A DNA stretch of 49,749 nt from Nonomuraea cypriaca (GTDB taxonomy: Bacteria > Actinomycetota > Actinomycetes > Streptosporangiales > Streptosporangiaceae). A model generated the notes under the pieces. The model saw only the letters and a program-made list of their open reading frames with translations. It searched no databases and was not told the origin of the DNA. The position numbers and the translations under genes are program-made. The stretch spans positions 1-49,749 of the forward strand of contig NZ_JADOGI010000060.1 of the NCBI RefSeq assembly GCF_015645445.1, written 5' to 3'. Below, piece by piece: positions 42,138 to 49,749 of this stretch. How positions within the stretch are numbered: position 1 is the first letter of the stretch; every line of letters starts with the position of its first letter.

Positions 42138-43633
42138 CACACCCCCACCCGGTAGACCGACCTGAACGTCACCTCGGCCGTGTCAGGCGCGGTCCAGTCG
42201 ATCCACGTGGTCACCCGCTGCGGGTCGTCGGCGGGTCCTGGTCCGGGACAGGCGGTGAAGTACGCCAGGGCGGTCGCCCCGTGCGTGCCGTTCAGCCCGC
42301 CCTGCCAGGTGGTGCGGGTCACCTCGCCGGGATCCCGGCGCACTTCTATCGGGACGGCCGGGCGCAGGTGCAGCGTGACCTGGCGGGGGCGGTCGCACAC
42401 CACGGTCAGCTCGTCGGTCAGGCCCTCCTCCCCCAGGGTGAGCCGCCGGGTGGCGCGCACGCCCGGATAGGCGTCGTCGCAGGCCACCTCGGCTCCCGAG
42501 GCGTCGGCGCGCATCAGCCGACCGGCGCACTCGGCCTGTTCCAGGCCGTCCACGGCGAACGTAGGGTGCGCCGCCGTGCTCGCGTAGTGCCGTCGCCATA
42601 CGGCGTGACCGTAGGGGACCTGGCCCGGGTCGGGCTGCCAGGGCTCGGCGTCGCCGTACAGGTACAGGGCCAGCTTGTCACGGTGGCCGTGGGAGCCGCC
42701 GTGCGGGCCGTAGTCCACCACCGCCCGCAGGCCGCCCCCGCGCAGCACGGCGTAGCCCACGGAGTCGAACACGGTGACCGGGCCGCTCACATCCCCGGCG
42801 GGCAGGTCCGTGGCCAGCTCGCGCAGCTCGGCCAGCTCGTCGTCGTAGCCGGGCCGCTGGTAGGGACCGTCGTGCAGCGCGGGCAGGTGGCAGCCGGGCT
42901 CCTGCAGGACGCGTAGCACGCGGGCCATGCGAGCCAGGCGCGCGGGCGGGGCGACGTCCGGGAAGGCGCGGAAGGTGTGCAGGTAGGCCCGCAGCACGAA
43001 GGTGTGGTAGTAGGTGCTGCCTTCCCACTCCCAGCCGTCCTCGTGGGTGGCCGCCTCGATGTGGGCGAGCGTGCCGTGCGGCCCGGACAGCCAGGCCGGG
43101 TCGCCGTCGCACACCGCGCCGGCGGCGTTGAGCCAGGCCGTGTAGTTGGAGCTGAACTTCCCCTGGCCGACCAGCACGTCCCTGGCCGACGCCGCGGCGC
43201 CGGCCAGCGCCTCGCGCAGCCCGGCGGCGCGACCAGTGATCTTGCTCGCCTCCCCCACCACGACCGCCCACACGGCCTCGGTGAGCGCCTGGTGGAACAG
43301 CCGCCCGCGCAGCATCCAGGAGTCCGCCCCCTCGTGTACGGCCAGCGTGCGGTACAGCTCGCCGTACTCGTCGAGCAGCTTGCCTGCCTCGGCGTGCTCG
43401 CCGCGCCGGGCCATGGCGCGGATCTCGCACGCGCACGCCTGGTGGGCGAGGACGGTCCAGGCGCCGCGCACCCCGGGGGTGTCGATGCGGCAGCCGTATC
43501 GGCAGGGCACGCCGACGGCCGGGAACACCCCGGTCAGCAGGTCCACGTGTTCCAGTTCGACGCCGTGTACGGGGCAGACGTAGTGGTGCCACCAGCCGCC
43601 GCGCTCGGCGGGGAGCCGGACGGCGCCGGTCAC
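42137..43633 (-). CDS. Heparinase II/III-like protein
   Basis: The start is GTG 43631-43633, overlapping the SDR stop (GTGA), giving 498 aa. The N-terminus ERGGWWHHYVCPVHGVELEH is usual for actinobacterial heparinase II/III-like proteins. An alpha toroid follows (GQGKFSSNYTAWLNAAGAVC, HEDGWEWEGSTYYHTFVLRA), then the lyase-type motif VVDYGPHGGSHGHRDKLALY near 335-355. A beta domain closes with VCDRPRQVTLHLRP. The HGGSHGHRDK box replaces the HHHPDAG form of its neighbour, so the two probably differ in substrate or step. It is thought to be cytoplasmic. Longer frames upstream overlap the SDR in another frame and are shadows. Confidence 0.87.
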   Translation of the reverse strand: MTGAVRLPAERGGWWHHYVCPVHGVELEHVDLLTGVFPAVGVPCRYGCRIDTPGVRGAWTVLAHQACACEIRAMARRGEHAEAGKLLDEYGELYRTLAVHEGADSWMLRGRLFHQALTEAVWAVVVGEASKITGRAAGLREALAGAAASARDVLVGQGKFSSNYTAWLNAAGAVCDGDPAWLSGPHGTLAHIEAATHEDGWEWEGSTYYHTFVLRAYLHTFRAFPDVAPPARLARMARVLRVLQEPGCHLPALHDGPYQRPGYDDELAELRELATDLPAGDVSGPVTVFDSVGYAVLRGGGLRAVVDYGPHGGSHGHRDKLALYLYGDAEPWQPDPGQVPYGHAVWRRHYASTAAHPTFAVDGLEQAECAGRLMRADASGAEVACDDAYPGVRATRRLTLGEEGLTDELTVVCDRPRQVTLHLRPAVPIEVRRDPGEVTRTTWQGGLNGTHGATALAYFTACPGPGPADDPQRVTTWIDWTAPDTAEVTFRSVYRVGV

Positions 43634-44391
43634 CGGAACCACGCCCCGCCGTCGATGTCGGTGGTGGTGCCGGTGACGTAGCCGGCGCCGTCCGAGCACA
43701 GCCACACGACCGCGGCGGCGACCTCTGCCGGGGTGCCGCCGCGGGCGAGCGGCACCCCGGCGACGATCGCCTCCTGGGCGGCAGGCGTGGTAAAGGTGTC
43801 GTGGAACGCGGTGCCGCCGATGAACCCGGGCGCGAGGGCGTTCACCGTGGCGCCGGCCGGGGCCAGCTCCTTGGCCAGGCCCTTGGTCAGCCCGAGGACC
43901 CCGGCTTTGGCGGCGGCGTATACCGCCGAGCCGGGGCCGCCCCCGTTGTGCGCGGCCAGCGATGCCATGGTGACCACGCGGCCGGCCTTCCCCGCCGCCC
44001 GCAGGTGCGGGATCGCGGCCCGCACCGTGCGGAACGCCGAGCCGAGGTTGACGTCGAGGACTTTGAAGAAGTGCTCGTCGGTCATCTCCGCCACCGGCAC
44101 CCGGCCGACCAGGTGCCCGGCGTTGCAGACCACGATCTCCAGGCCGCCGAGGTATCCCACCGCCTCGCCGACGAGCCGGCCGACGTCCTCCGTCCGCGTC
44201 ACGTCGGCCTGTACGGCGGTCGCCTTGCGGCCCAGGCCCTCGATCCGCGCGACGGTCTGCGCCGCCCCGGCGGCGGAGCTGCCGTAGCCCACCACCACGT
44301 CGGCCCCCGCCTCGGCGAGCGCGACGGCGATCGCCGCGCCGATCCCGTGACCGGCCCCGGTGACCAGTGCCCTTCTCCCCGACAACGACAT
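43630..44391 (-). CDS. SDR family oxidoreductase (FabG-like)
   Basis: The 253-aa classical SDR has TGAGHGIG at 11-18, NAG at 90-92, Ser144, Y158-x3-K162 (VYAAAKAG). The C-terminus AGYVTGTTTDIDGGAWFR is standard. In this operon it most likely reduces or oxidises a uronate or keto-sugar released by the lyases, such as a 4-deoxy-uronate product; this is inference from context. It starts 49 bp after the permease stop with GGAGCAC before the ATG, and its stop overlaps the next start. Confidence 0.92.
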   Translation of the reverse strand: MSLSGRRALVTGAGHGIGAAIAVALAEAGADVVVGYGSSAAGAAQTVARIEGLGRKATAVQADVTRTEDVGRLVGEAVGYLGGLEIVVCNAGHLVGRVPVAEMTDEHFFKVLDVNLGSAFRTVRAAIPHLRAAGKAGRVVTMASLAAHNGGGPGSAVYAAAKAGVLGLTKGLAKELAPAGATVNALAPGFIGGTAFHDTFTTPAAQEAIVAGVPLARGGTPAEVAAAVVWLCSDGAGYVTGTTTDIDGGAWFR

Positions 44392-44440
44392 GGATGTGCT
44401 CCTTTTGATTGCGTGGGCCTCGCGCGGCTCGCACGAGGGC

Positions 44441-45304
44441 CTACTTGATGCCGGCTGTGGCGAATCCCTGGACGAAGTAGCGCTGGGTGACCAGGAAGAG
44501 CACGATCATGGGCAGCGTGGCCAGCGCCGAGCCGGCCATCAGATACGCCCACTCGGTGCGCGTCTGGTCCTCCTGAAACATGGCGAGCCCGACCTGGATC
44601 ACCCGCATGTCCTGCCGGGTGGTGACCAACAGCGGCCACAGGAAGTTGTTCCAGCTGTTTTCGAAGGTGACCAGGCCGACAGTGGCGATGGCCGGCTTGA
44701 CCAGCGGGGTCATCACCCGCGCGAAGATGCCGAACTCCCCCATCCCATCGATCCGCGCGGCCTCCTCCAGCTCGCGCGGCAGCGACAGGTAGAACTGACG
44801 GAACATGAAGATGGCGAACGGTGTCAGCGCGCCTGGGACGATCAGCGCCCACCAGGTGTCGATCCAGCCGGACCCACCGCGCCCCAGCCAGTCGTTGCCG
44901 CCGAAGAACGGCATGGCCTTGGCGATCAGGTACTGCGGCACGATCTTCGTGTAGGTGGGGATCATCATCGTCGCGAGCACGCCCATGAAGATGACGGTCC
45001 GGCCGCGGAAGCTGGCCCGTGCCAGCGCGTAGCCGGCCATCGTGGCGAGCACCAGGTTGATCGCGGTGTGACTGACCGCGATGAGCAGGCTGTTACGGAA
45101 GTACGTGCCGAACGGCGCGAACCCCATCGCCTCCGGATAGTTGGACCACACCCACTCGGTGGGCCACAGGTTCGGCGGGTACGACGAGATGTCCGCGTCG
45201 CTTTTCAGCGACGAGATCGCCATCCAGATGAACGGCACCGCCATGATGACCGCGCCGGTGCCGAGCACCAGGTGGAGAGCGAGGTTGCGGCCGCTAGCGC
45301 GCAT
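44441..45304 (-). CDS. Carbohydrate ABC transporter permease, MalG type
   Basis: This is a 287-aa protein with six membrane spans and the permease EAA loop ELEEAARIDGMGEFGIFARV followed by MTPLVKP near 190-215. This loop contacts the ATPase. The N-terminus HLVLGTGAVIMAVPFIWMAI and C-terminus LVTQRYFVQGFATAGIK match MalG-type proteins. Its ATG overlaps the stop of the other permease by 11 nt. No ATPase gene is in the operon, as is common in actinobacteria, where MsiK-like ATPases are shared. Confidence 0.94.
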   Translation of the reverse strand: MRASGRNLALHLVLGTGAVIMAVPFIWMAISSLKSDADISSYPPNLWPTEWVWSNYPEAMGFAPFGTYFRNSLLIAVSHTAINLVLATMAGYALARASFRGRTVIFMGVLATMMIPTYTKIVPQYLIAKAMPFFGGNDWLGRGGSGWIDTWWALIVPGALTPFAIFMFRQFYLSLPRELEEAARIDGMGEFGIFARVMTPLVKPAIATVGLVTFENSWNNFLWPLLVTTRQDMRVIQVGLAMFQEDQTRTEWAYLMAGSALATLPMIVLFLVTQRYFVQGFATAGIK

Positions 45305-46235
45305 TGTCGTCCTTCCCGGTCATGCGGCGGCTGATCACCGTCAGCACGAAAAGGAACGCGAACAGCACCAGGCTCTGCGCGCACGCCGTGGAGATCCGGA
45401 ACTCGCCGAACGCCGTCTGGTAGATCTCGAAGGTCATCACCGTGGTGGAGTTGGCGGGCCCCCCGTTCGGCGTGAGCACGTACACCTGGTCGAAGACCTG
45501 GAAGGCGTCGATCATCGAGACGACGAAGACGAAGAACGTCGCCGGGCGCAGCAGCGGCAGGGTGATCGACCAGAATTTGCGCAGGCCCGTCGCCCCGTCG
45601 ATGGAGGCCGCCTCGTACACCTCCCGCGGGATGCTCTGCAGCGCCGCCAGATAGATGAGCATCTTCAGGCCGATGCCCTTCCACACGCTGACCACGATCA
45701 CCGACGTCATCGCCCAGTCCGGGTCGGACAGCCAGGCCGGGCCGTTGACGCCGACCCGGCCGAGCAGCGCGTTGAACAGCCCGATGTTGGGCTCGAACAT
45801 CCACATCCAGACCAGCGCGATGGCCACCGTCGCGGTGATGTGCGGCATGAAGTACGCCGCGCGGTACCACTTCCTGCCCCTGATGCCCTGGTTCAGCAGC
45901 ACCGCGATCACCACCGCGATGACCATCGCGACCGGCACGGTGAAGAACGTGAACACCACCGTGTGCCAGATGGACAGGTTCCAGACCTCGTCGGCGAAGA
46001 TCTCGCGGAAGTTGTCCAGCCCGACCCAGCGGATCGTCCCGGCCAGCACGTCGTAGTCGGTGAAGGCCAGCACGAACGTCGCGACCACGGGGATCCCGAT
46101 CCACCAGATCAGGTGGATCAGCGAGGGGGCGAGCATCAGCCACGCCGCGCGCCTGCGCTCATACCCCAGGCGCCTTCGCGGCGGTCGGGACGCCCCGCGC
46201 GCCGCGGACCGGTCCGTCTGCACGGCGACTGCCAT
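45294..46235 (-). CDS. Carbohydrate ABC transporter permease, MalF type
   Basis: The 313-aa protein starts at ATG 46233-46235 behind GGAAGGAGG. It has six spans (AWLMLAPSLIHLIWWIGIPV first) and the EAA loop EVYEAASIDGATGLRKFWSI followed by TLPLLRP near 225-250. It forms a heterodimer with the MalG-type permease. A longer frame upstream is possible, but the strong ribosome site decides this start. It lies 74 bp after the solute-binding protein gene. Confidence 0.93.
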   Translation of the reverse strand: MAVAVQTDRSAARGASRPPRRRLGYERRRAAWLMLAPSLIHLIWWIGIPVVATFVLAFTDYDVLAGTIRWVGLDNFREIFADEVWNLSIWHTVVFTFFTVPVAMVIAVVIAVLLNQGIRGRKWYRAAYFMPHITATVAIALVWMWMFEPNIGLFNALLGRVGVNGPAWLSDPDWAMTSVIVVSVWKGIGLKMLIYLAALQSIPREVYEAASIDGATGLRKFWSITLPLLRPATFFVFVVSMIDAFQVFDQVYVLTPNGGPANSTTVMTFEIYQTAFGEFRISTACAQSLVLFAFLFVLTVISRRMTGKDDNAR

Positions 46236-46309
46236 CACGCCTCCTTCCATGGTGTCGTCGGGTGTGTCTCGGGTGCCGGGTTCGCGCACTGGCGGGAGCC
46301 GCCCGCGGT

Positions 46310-47575
46310 TCAGCCGCGCGACAGCGCCTGCTCGGCCTTCGCGGTCAGGTCGTCCAGCGCCTGCTTGGGCGTCTTGCTGCCGAGCAGCGCGGACTCGATG
46401 GTGGCCTTGAACTCGTCGCGGATCTCCAGCCACTGCGGTACGCCGCCCTCGGAGAAGGCGGAGTCGAGGTTCTCCATCGCGAAGCGCACGGCGGGGTTGC
46501 CCTTCACGTGGTCGGAGTCCTCCAGTTCCTTCAGGGCGGGCACGTTGCCGCGCTGCTTGCTGGCCGCCAGCGAGGCGTCGGGGCCGGCCAGGAACTCCAC
46601 CAGCGCCTTGGCCGCTTCGAGGTTCTTCGACCGGGCCGAGACCGTGCCCAGCGTGCCGCCCTGGAACATCGCCTTGCGGGTGTTCTCGATGACGAAGAAA
46701 CCGATCTTGTCATCCTCGATCAGCTCCGGTGCGGCCTTCTGGATCTCCAGCCACACGTTGTTGTGGCCGATCATCATCGCCGCCCGCCCTTGCACCAGCG
46801 GGATGCCCGTCGCCGCTCCCGGCTGGGTGAAGCCGTAGTCGATGGACTTGTCCGTGCGGACGATGTCGGTCATGAGCTGTAGCGCGCCGACCGCCTCAGG
46901 GGAGTTGAAGGCGACCTTGCCGTCCTTGGTGAACAGCTCTCCTCCGTTGGCCCACAGCAGTGGCAGGAACATCTGGCGCAGGTCGTTGGAGAGGAAGTCG
47001 ATGCCGGCCCGCACCAGTTTGCCGTCTTCGCGCTTGGTGAGCTTCTTCGCGATCTCGCGCAGTTCCTCGAAGTTGGCGGGCGGCTTTTCGATGCCCTCCT
47101 CGGCGAAGATGTCCTTGCGGTACACGCCGAAACGGGCGTCCAGCATGATCGGCAGCGCGTAGACCTTGCCGTCGTAGACGCCGGGCGCGACGACCCGCTC
47201 GTTGAACCGCTGGGCCAGCGCCTCGGGGTCCTGCCCGAGGTCGGCCAGCACGCCCTTCTCGGCGAACGGCGGGATCCACCCGATCCCCATGAGCATGACG
47301 TCGTACGGCTGGCCGCTCGCGATGGAGGTGGTCAGCTTCTCGTTGAGCTTGGAGTAGGAGGTGTAGTCGACCCGGACAGTGACGTCGGGATGGCTTTTCT
47401 TGAAGGTCGCGAGCAGCCCGTCGAGCGCTTCCTGCCCGTCGGTCCCCTCGAAGATCGGCGTGATCACGCGGATCTCGCTCGCTCCCTGAGCCGATCCTGG
47501 GGCGGGACCGCCGCACGCGGCGAGCAGGGGAGCCGCGCCGAGCAGCAGGACGGCGGCCAGACGTGCGAGTTTCAT
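46310..47575 (-). CDS. Extracellular sugar-binding lipoprotein
   Basis: The 421-aa protein starts MKLARLAAVLLLGAAPLLAA with Cys21 as lipobox cysteine (LLAACGG), so it is a lipid-anchored solute-binding protein. The SBP family 1 fold is clear: EIRVITPIFEGTDGQEALDG, YDVMLMGIGWIPPFAEKGVL, VYALPIMLDARFGVYRKDIF, and the C-terminal GNVPALKELEDSDHVKGNPA. It delivers a sugar or oligosaccharide to the two permeases. The start has GGGG before it. It is first in the operon, with a LacI-type operator 106 bp upstream. The ligand is most likely an unsaturated uronate oligosaccharide, from the lyase neighbours. Confidence 0.95.
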   Translation of the reverse strand: MKLARLAAVLLLGAAPLLAACGGPAPGSAQGASEIRVITPIFEGTDGQEALDGLLATFKKSHPDVTVRVDYTSYSKLNEKLTTSIASGQPYDVMLMGIGWIPPFAEKGVLADLGQDPEALAQRFNERVVAPGVYDGKVYALPIMLDARFGVYRKDIFAEEGIEKPPANFEELREIAKKLTKREDGKLVRAGIDFLSNDLRQMFLPLLWANGGELFTKDGKVAFNSPEAVGALQLMTDIVRTDKSIDYGFTQPGAATGIPLVQGRAAMMIGHNNVWLEIQKAAPELIEDDKIGFFVIENTRKAMFQGGTLGTVSARSKNLEAAKALVEFLAGPDASLAASKQRGNVPALKELEDSDHVKGNPAVRFAMENLDSAFSEGGVPQWLEIRDEFKATIESALLGSKTPKQALDDLTAKAEQALSRG

Positions 47576-47680
47576 GGGGGTGCCTCACTTTCCGCGGCGA
47601 TCGCGGCCGTCGCCTTCGCAAACCTCGGCGGTCTTCGCCGAGCACGACCCGGTCCTGAGAGCGATGCATCGATTTACTAG

Positions 47681-47692
47681 TGTAACGTTGCA
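47681..47692. promoter_or_regulatory. LacI-type operator TGTAACGTTGCA
   Basis: A palindrome with central CG inside a wider TTTAC...GTAAA frame (47674-47698). It lies between the divergent solute-binding protein gene and lacI-type gene, 106 bp from the former start and 137 bp from the latter. It is probably bound by the regulator at 47829. Confidence 0.62.
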
Positions 47693-47828
47693 GTAAAACT
47701 AGGCGGCACAGGCCGCTGTTGTCAACGGCGCGTCACCGGCTTGTTTCCTGTTTGCAACAAGGCGGGGGGGTTGTGAACCGCTACACTGTTCCCGATCACG
47801 GGCGGAGCAGGCGGAAGGAGGCTGCAGG

Positions 47829-48893
47829 TTGAGCAGTGTAACGATCCACCAGGTGGCGAAGGCAGCGGGCGTGTCCCCGAGCACCGTCTCCAACTTTCTC
47901 AACGGCCGGCCCGGCCGGATGCTGCCGGAGACCCGCGCCCGCGTCGAGGAGGCCATCAGAAACCTCGGCTACCGCCCCAACCGGGCTGCCCGCCAGCTCC
48001 GCACCGGCCGCGTCCAGGTCATCGGACTGGTGGTGCCGTCGGTAGCGAACCCGTTCTGGGGCTCCTTCGCCCTCCACCTGGAGGGGGCGGCGCTGGCCCA
48101 CGGCTTCCGCGTGCTGCTGTGCAACAGCGCCCGCGACCCCGACCGGGAGCGCGGCTACATCGAGGAACTGTGGGCCGACGGCATCCGGGGCGTGGTGCTG
48201 TGCTCCTCGCTGCCGTCGCTTGACCACGTGCTCCCGCTGGTCGACCAGGGGCTCAACCTGGTGGCCTTCGACCGCACCGCGCAAGCGGGCGACCCGCCCT
48301 CCATGGTCAACATCAGCGTCGACAACATGATCGGCTCCCAGCTGGCCACCGGCCACCTGCTCGACCTCGGGCACCGCCGACTCGCCTTCGTCTCCGGCTC
48401 GCTGCGCAGCATCAACCGCCGCAGCCGGTTCCGCGGGTTCCGCGAGGCGCTGGAGACGGCCGACGTTGACCCGGACACCGCGATCGTGTGGACCGGGGCC
48501 CCCGAGGACAAATACGGCGACCAGTACGGCGACCTCGACGCGGCCGGGCTCGGCCGCACCGCCGCCGCCGAACTGCTGGCCGCGGACGACCCTCCGACCG
48601 CCGTCGTCGCCATCAACGACATGTGCGCGCTGGGAGTCAGCGCGGGCATCCGCGACGCGGGTCTGCGCGTGGGCGAGGACGTCTCGGTGGTCGGCTTCGA
48701 CGACATCGTGCTCGCCGACCTGGCCGCGCCGCCTCTGACCACGATCCGGCAGCCGCTGGCCGACATGGCCGCCGCCGCCTTCGCCCACCTGCGCGACGCC
48801 GTCGAAGGCGACGGCCCGGTCACCGGCCGGTCCCTGCTGATCCGACCGGAGCTGGTGATCAGGGAATCCACCGGCCCGGCGCGGCCCCTCTGA
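47829..48893 (+). CDS. LacI family transcriptional regulator
   Basis: The 354-aa protein starts at TTG 47829 behind GGAAGGAGG. N-terminal HTH: VTIHQVAKAAGVSPSTVSNF (residues 4-23), hinge helix PNRAARQLRTGR near 50-61, then a periplasmic-binding-protein-like ligand domain (IGLVVPSVANPFWGSFALHL, GVVLCSSLPSLDHVLPLVDQ, FVSGSLRSINRRSRFRGFRE, DVSVVGFDDIVLADLAAPPL). It is divergent from the polysaccharide operon and should repress it until an intermediate sugar binds. The sites at 47681 and 39512 are its likely operators. Confidence 0.95.
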   Translation: MSSVTIHQVAKAAGVSPSTVSNFLNGRPGRMLPETRARVEEAIRNLGYRPNRAARQLRTGRVQVIGLVVPSVANPFWGSFALHLEGAALAHGFRVLLCNSARDPDRERGYIEELWADGIRGVVLCSSLPSLDHVLPLVDQGLNLVAFDRTAQAGDPPSMVNISVDNMIGSQLATGHLLDLGHRRLAFVSGSLRSINRRSRFRGFREALETADVDPDTAIVWTGAPEDKYGDQYGDLDAAGLGRTAAAELLAADDPPTAVVAINDMCALGVSAGIRDAGLRVGEDVSVVGFDDIVLADLAAPPLTTIRQPLADMAAAAFAHLRDAVEGDGPVTGRSLLIRPELVIRESTGPARPL

Positions 48894-49069
48894 CGGCGCG
48901 CCCTCCCGCGGATACCGACTGGTGTCCGCCGCACTGTGTTCGTCAGCGGGCAGTCACGCCCAACGCGGCGCCGTGGTGCCGCAGCCGAAGCGATCGGCAA
49001 GAGCCCGCAATGCCGCGGCCCGGCGCTCACCGATCGCCCCGGCCAAAGACCCATCCGGCCAGCTGCGCC

Positions 49070-49381
49070 CACCGTCATCCCGGCACGGGCGTCACCGCGG
49101 GGACCGGGGCTCTGCACGGCGACGTCGCCCTCCCCGATGCGGGCGGGGCGCAGATCCGGGTGCGTCCTCTGTGGGCGCCCCCACGTGATGTACCGGTGAC
49201 GGTGGTCCACGAAGGGCACGGCGGCGCCGACGAACGGATGCTCGCCGCGATGTTCGACGGCGTGACCTCCCCGGTGGACCTCGCGAACGAGCGAGACGGC
49301 GCTCACGCCCTGGCGATCGGACTGGCCGCCAACGAGTCGTTCACCACCGGAGAGCCGGTCACTCTGCCGGCCCGTCAGTAG
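49070..49381 (+). pseudogene. Gfo/Idh/MocA-type oxidoreductase, C-terminal remnant
   Basis: The frame ending at 49381 reads GALHGDVALPDAGGAQIRVR, then VTVVHEGHGGADERMLAAMF and DGAHALAIGLAANESFTTGE PVTLP. This resembles the last 90 residues of Gfo/Idh/MocA dehydrogenases (HGGGDxRLLxxF ... ALAANxSxxTGxPVxLP). No NAD-binding N-terminus is found between 48894 and 49070. It converges on the AraC gene. Confidence 0.55.
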
Positions 49382-49387
49382 GCCACG

Positions 49388-49749
49388 TCAACGGGCCCGG
49401 CTGGTGCCGGAGTCGCCGGGACCGGACAGCGCGGCGCGGTAGTCGGTGGGGCGCAGGCCCTTCAGTTCGCGGAAGCGGCGGTTGAAGTTGGAGAGGTTCT
49501 GGTAGCCGCTGCGGGTGGCGATCTCCGTCACCGGGAGGCGGGTGCTCGTCAGGAGGGAGCAGGCGGTCTCGACGCGGAGCTGGTTGACGTAGTCGGTGAG
49601 GGTGCGGCCCATGGCGCGGCGGAAGAAGCGGCTGAACGAGGTCGGCGACATGTGGACCAAGGCCGCGACCTCGGCGAGGTGGACCGGGCGGGTGTGGGTC
49701 TGCTGGAGGTGGCCGCACACGGAGTCGATGCGGTCGCGGACGGCGGTGG
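49388..49749 (-). CDS. AraC family transcriptional regulator, partial (5' end outside window)
   Basis: The last about 120 codons are visible: VHLAEVAALVHMSPTSFSRF, FRRAMGRTLTDYVNQLRVET, then the second HTH VTEIATRSGYQNLSNFNRRF and RELKGLRPTDYRAALSG. This is a complete AraC DNA-binding domain with both helix-turn-helices. The ligand domain lies beyond the right edge. The gene is likely another sugar regulator, given the neighbours. Confidence 0.92.
   Translation of the reverse strand, partial: TAVRDRIDSVCGHLQQTHTRPVHLAEVAALVHMSPTSFSRFFRRAMGRTLTDYVNQLRVETACSLLTSTRLPVTEIATRSGYQNLSNFNRRFRELKGLRPTDYRAALSGPGDSGTSRAR

Noticed and set aside
38400..42155. Long plus-strand open frames opposite the lyase, YesL and beta-helix genes
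   Set aside because: High-GC shadows: Arg/Gly/Ala-rich, no ribosome sites or domains, antisense to clear genes.
42137..44434. A very long open frame spanning the lyase-like gene and the SDR gene
   Set aside because: Its upper part is the SDR gene read in the wrong frame (Arg/Gly-rich, no family). The real lyase-like start is GTG 43633, overlapping the SDR stop.
1..49749. CRISPR arrays, tRNA or rRNA genes, plasmid or phage replication genes
   Set aside because: No regularly spaced repeats, no tRNA/rRNA sequence and no replication or phage structural genes were recognised on reading the window.

Overview
The window comes from a high-GC actinomycete. Supporting signs are the GC-rich codon use, frequent GTG/TTG starts, a DUF5709 protein, a DUF6510/ferredoxin-reductase/sulfite-oxidase-like triplet, ECF sigma and zinc-finger anti-sigma pairs, and insertion sequences of actinobacterial type. 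A filamentous genus of the Streptosporangiales kind would fit, but the genus cannot be fixed from sequence alone.

Positions 1-8.6 kb are a mobile-element graveyard. In order they hold an IS3 OrfA end, a 5'-truncated group II intron with an HNH-type maturase, the 3' part of an IS110 transposase, a second group II intron that looks like class C and sits just after a DUF5709 gene, and an IS5-like transposase split by an intact IS4-family element with an 18-bp inverted repeat and a 10-bp target duplication.

Positions 8.7-14 kb carry two related minus-strand cassettes: SnoaL-like protein, PEP-mutase/isocitrate-lyase-family enzyme and MFS exporter, then a second SnoaL-like protein and MFS exporter. 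The two SnoaL genes share a conserved upstream block.

Positions 14-34 kb are an oxidative-stress island in partial decay. Intact genes include MsrB, thioredoxin, an SDR, DUF427, DUF6510, a ferredoxin-reductase-like flavoprotein, a sulfite-oxidase-like molybdoenzyme, an ECF sigma factor, a zf-HC2 anti-sigma factor, a TetR regulator, several GNAT acetyltransferases and a quinone oxidoreductase. Broken genes include MsrA, a DyP peroxidase with an encapsulin targeting tail, the encapsulin shell itself, a thiolase, a uracil-DNA glycosylase, a sigma/anti-sigma remnant and a second TetR. A recurring 16-bp palindrome, TGGAC-N6-GTCCA, lies in the promoter regions of several of these genes and suggests one shared regulator. 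This putative regulon, wrapped around methionine-sulfoxide repair and an encapsulated peroxidase, is the most interesting thing in the window.

Positions 34.4-38.3 kb hold an intact dihydrolipoyl dehydrogenase, then more nested transposase fragments and a 46-bp relic that also occurs inside the second intron.

Positions 38.4-48.9 kb are orderly. A minus-strand operon runs solute-binding protein, two sugar permeases, SDR, two heparinase II/III-type proteins, a YesL-like membrane protein and a separately controlled beta-helix protein, with a divergent LacI regulator. It reads as an uptake and degradation locus for a uronic-acid polysaccharide. The right edge has an oxidoreductase remnant and a partial AraC regulator.
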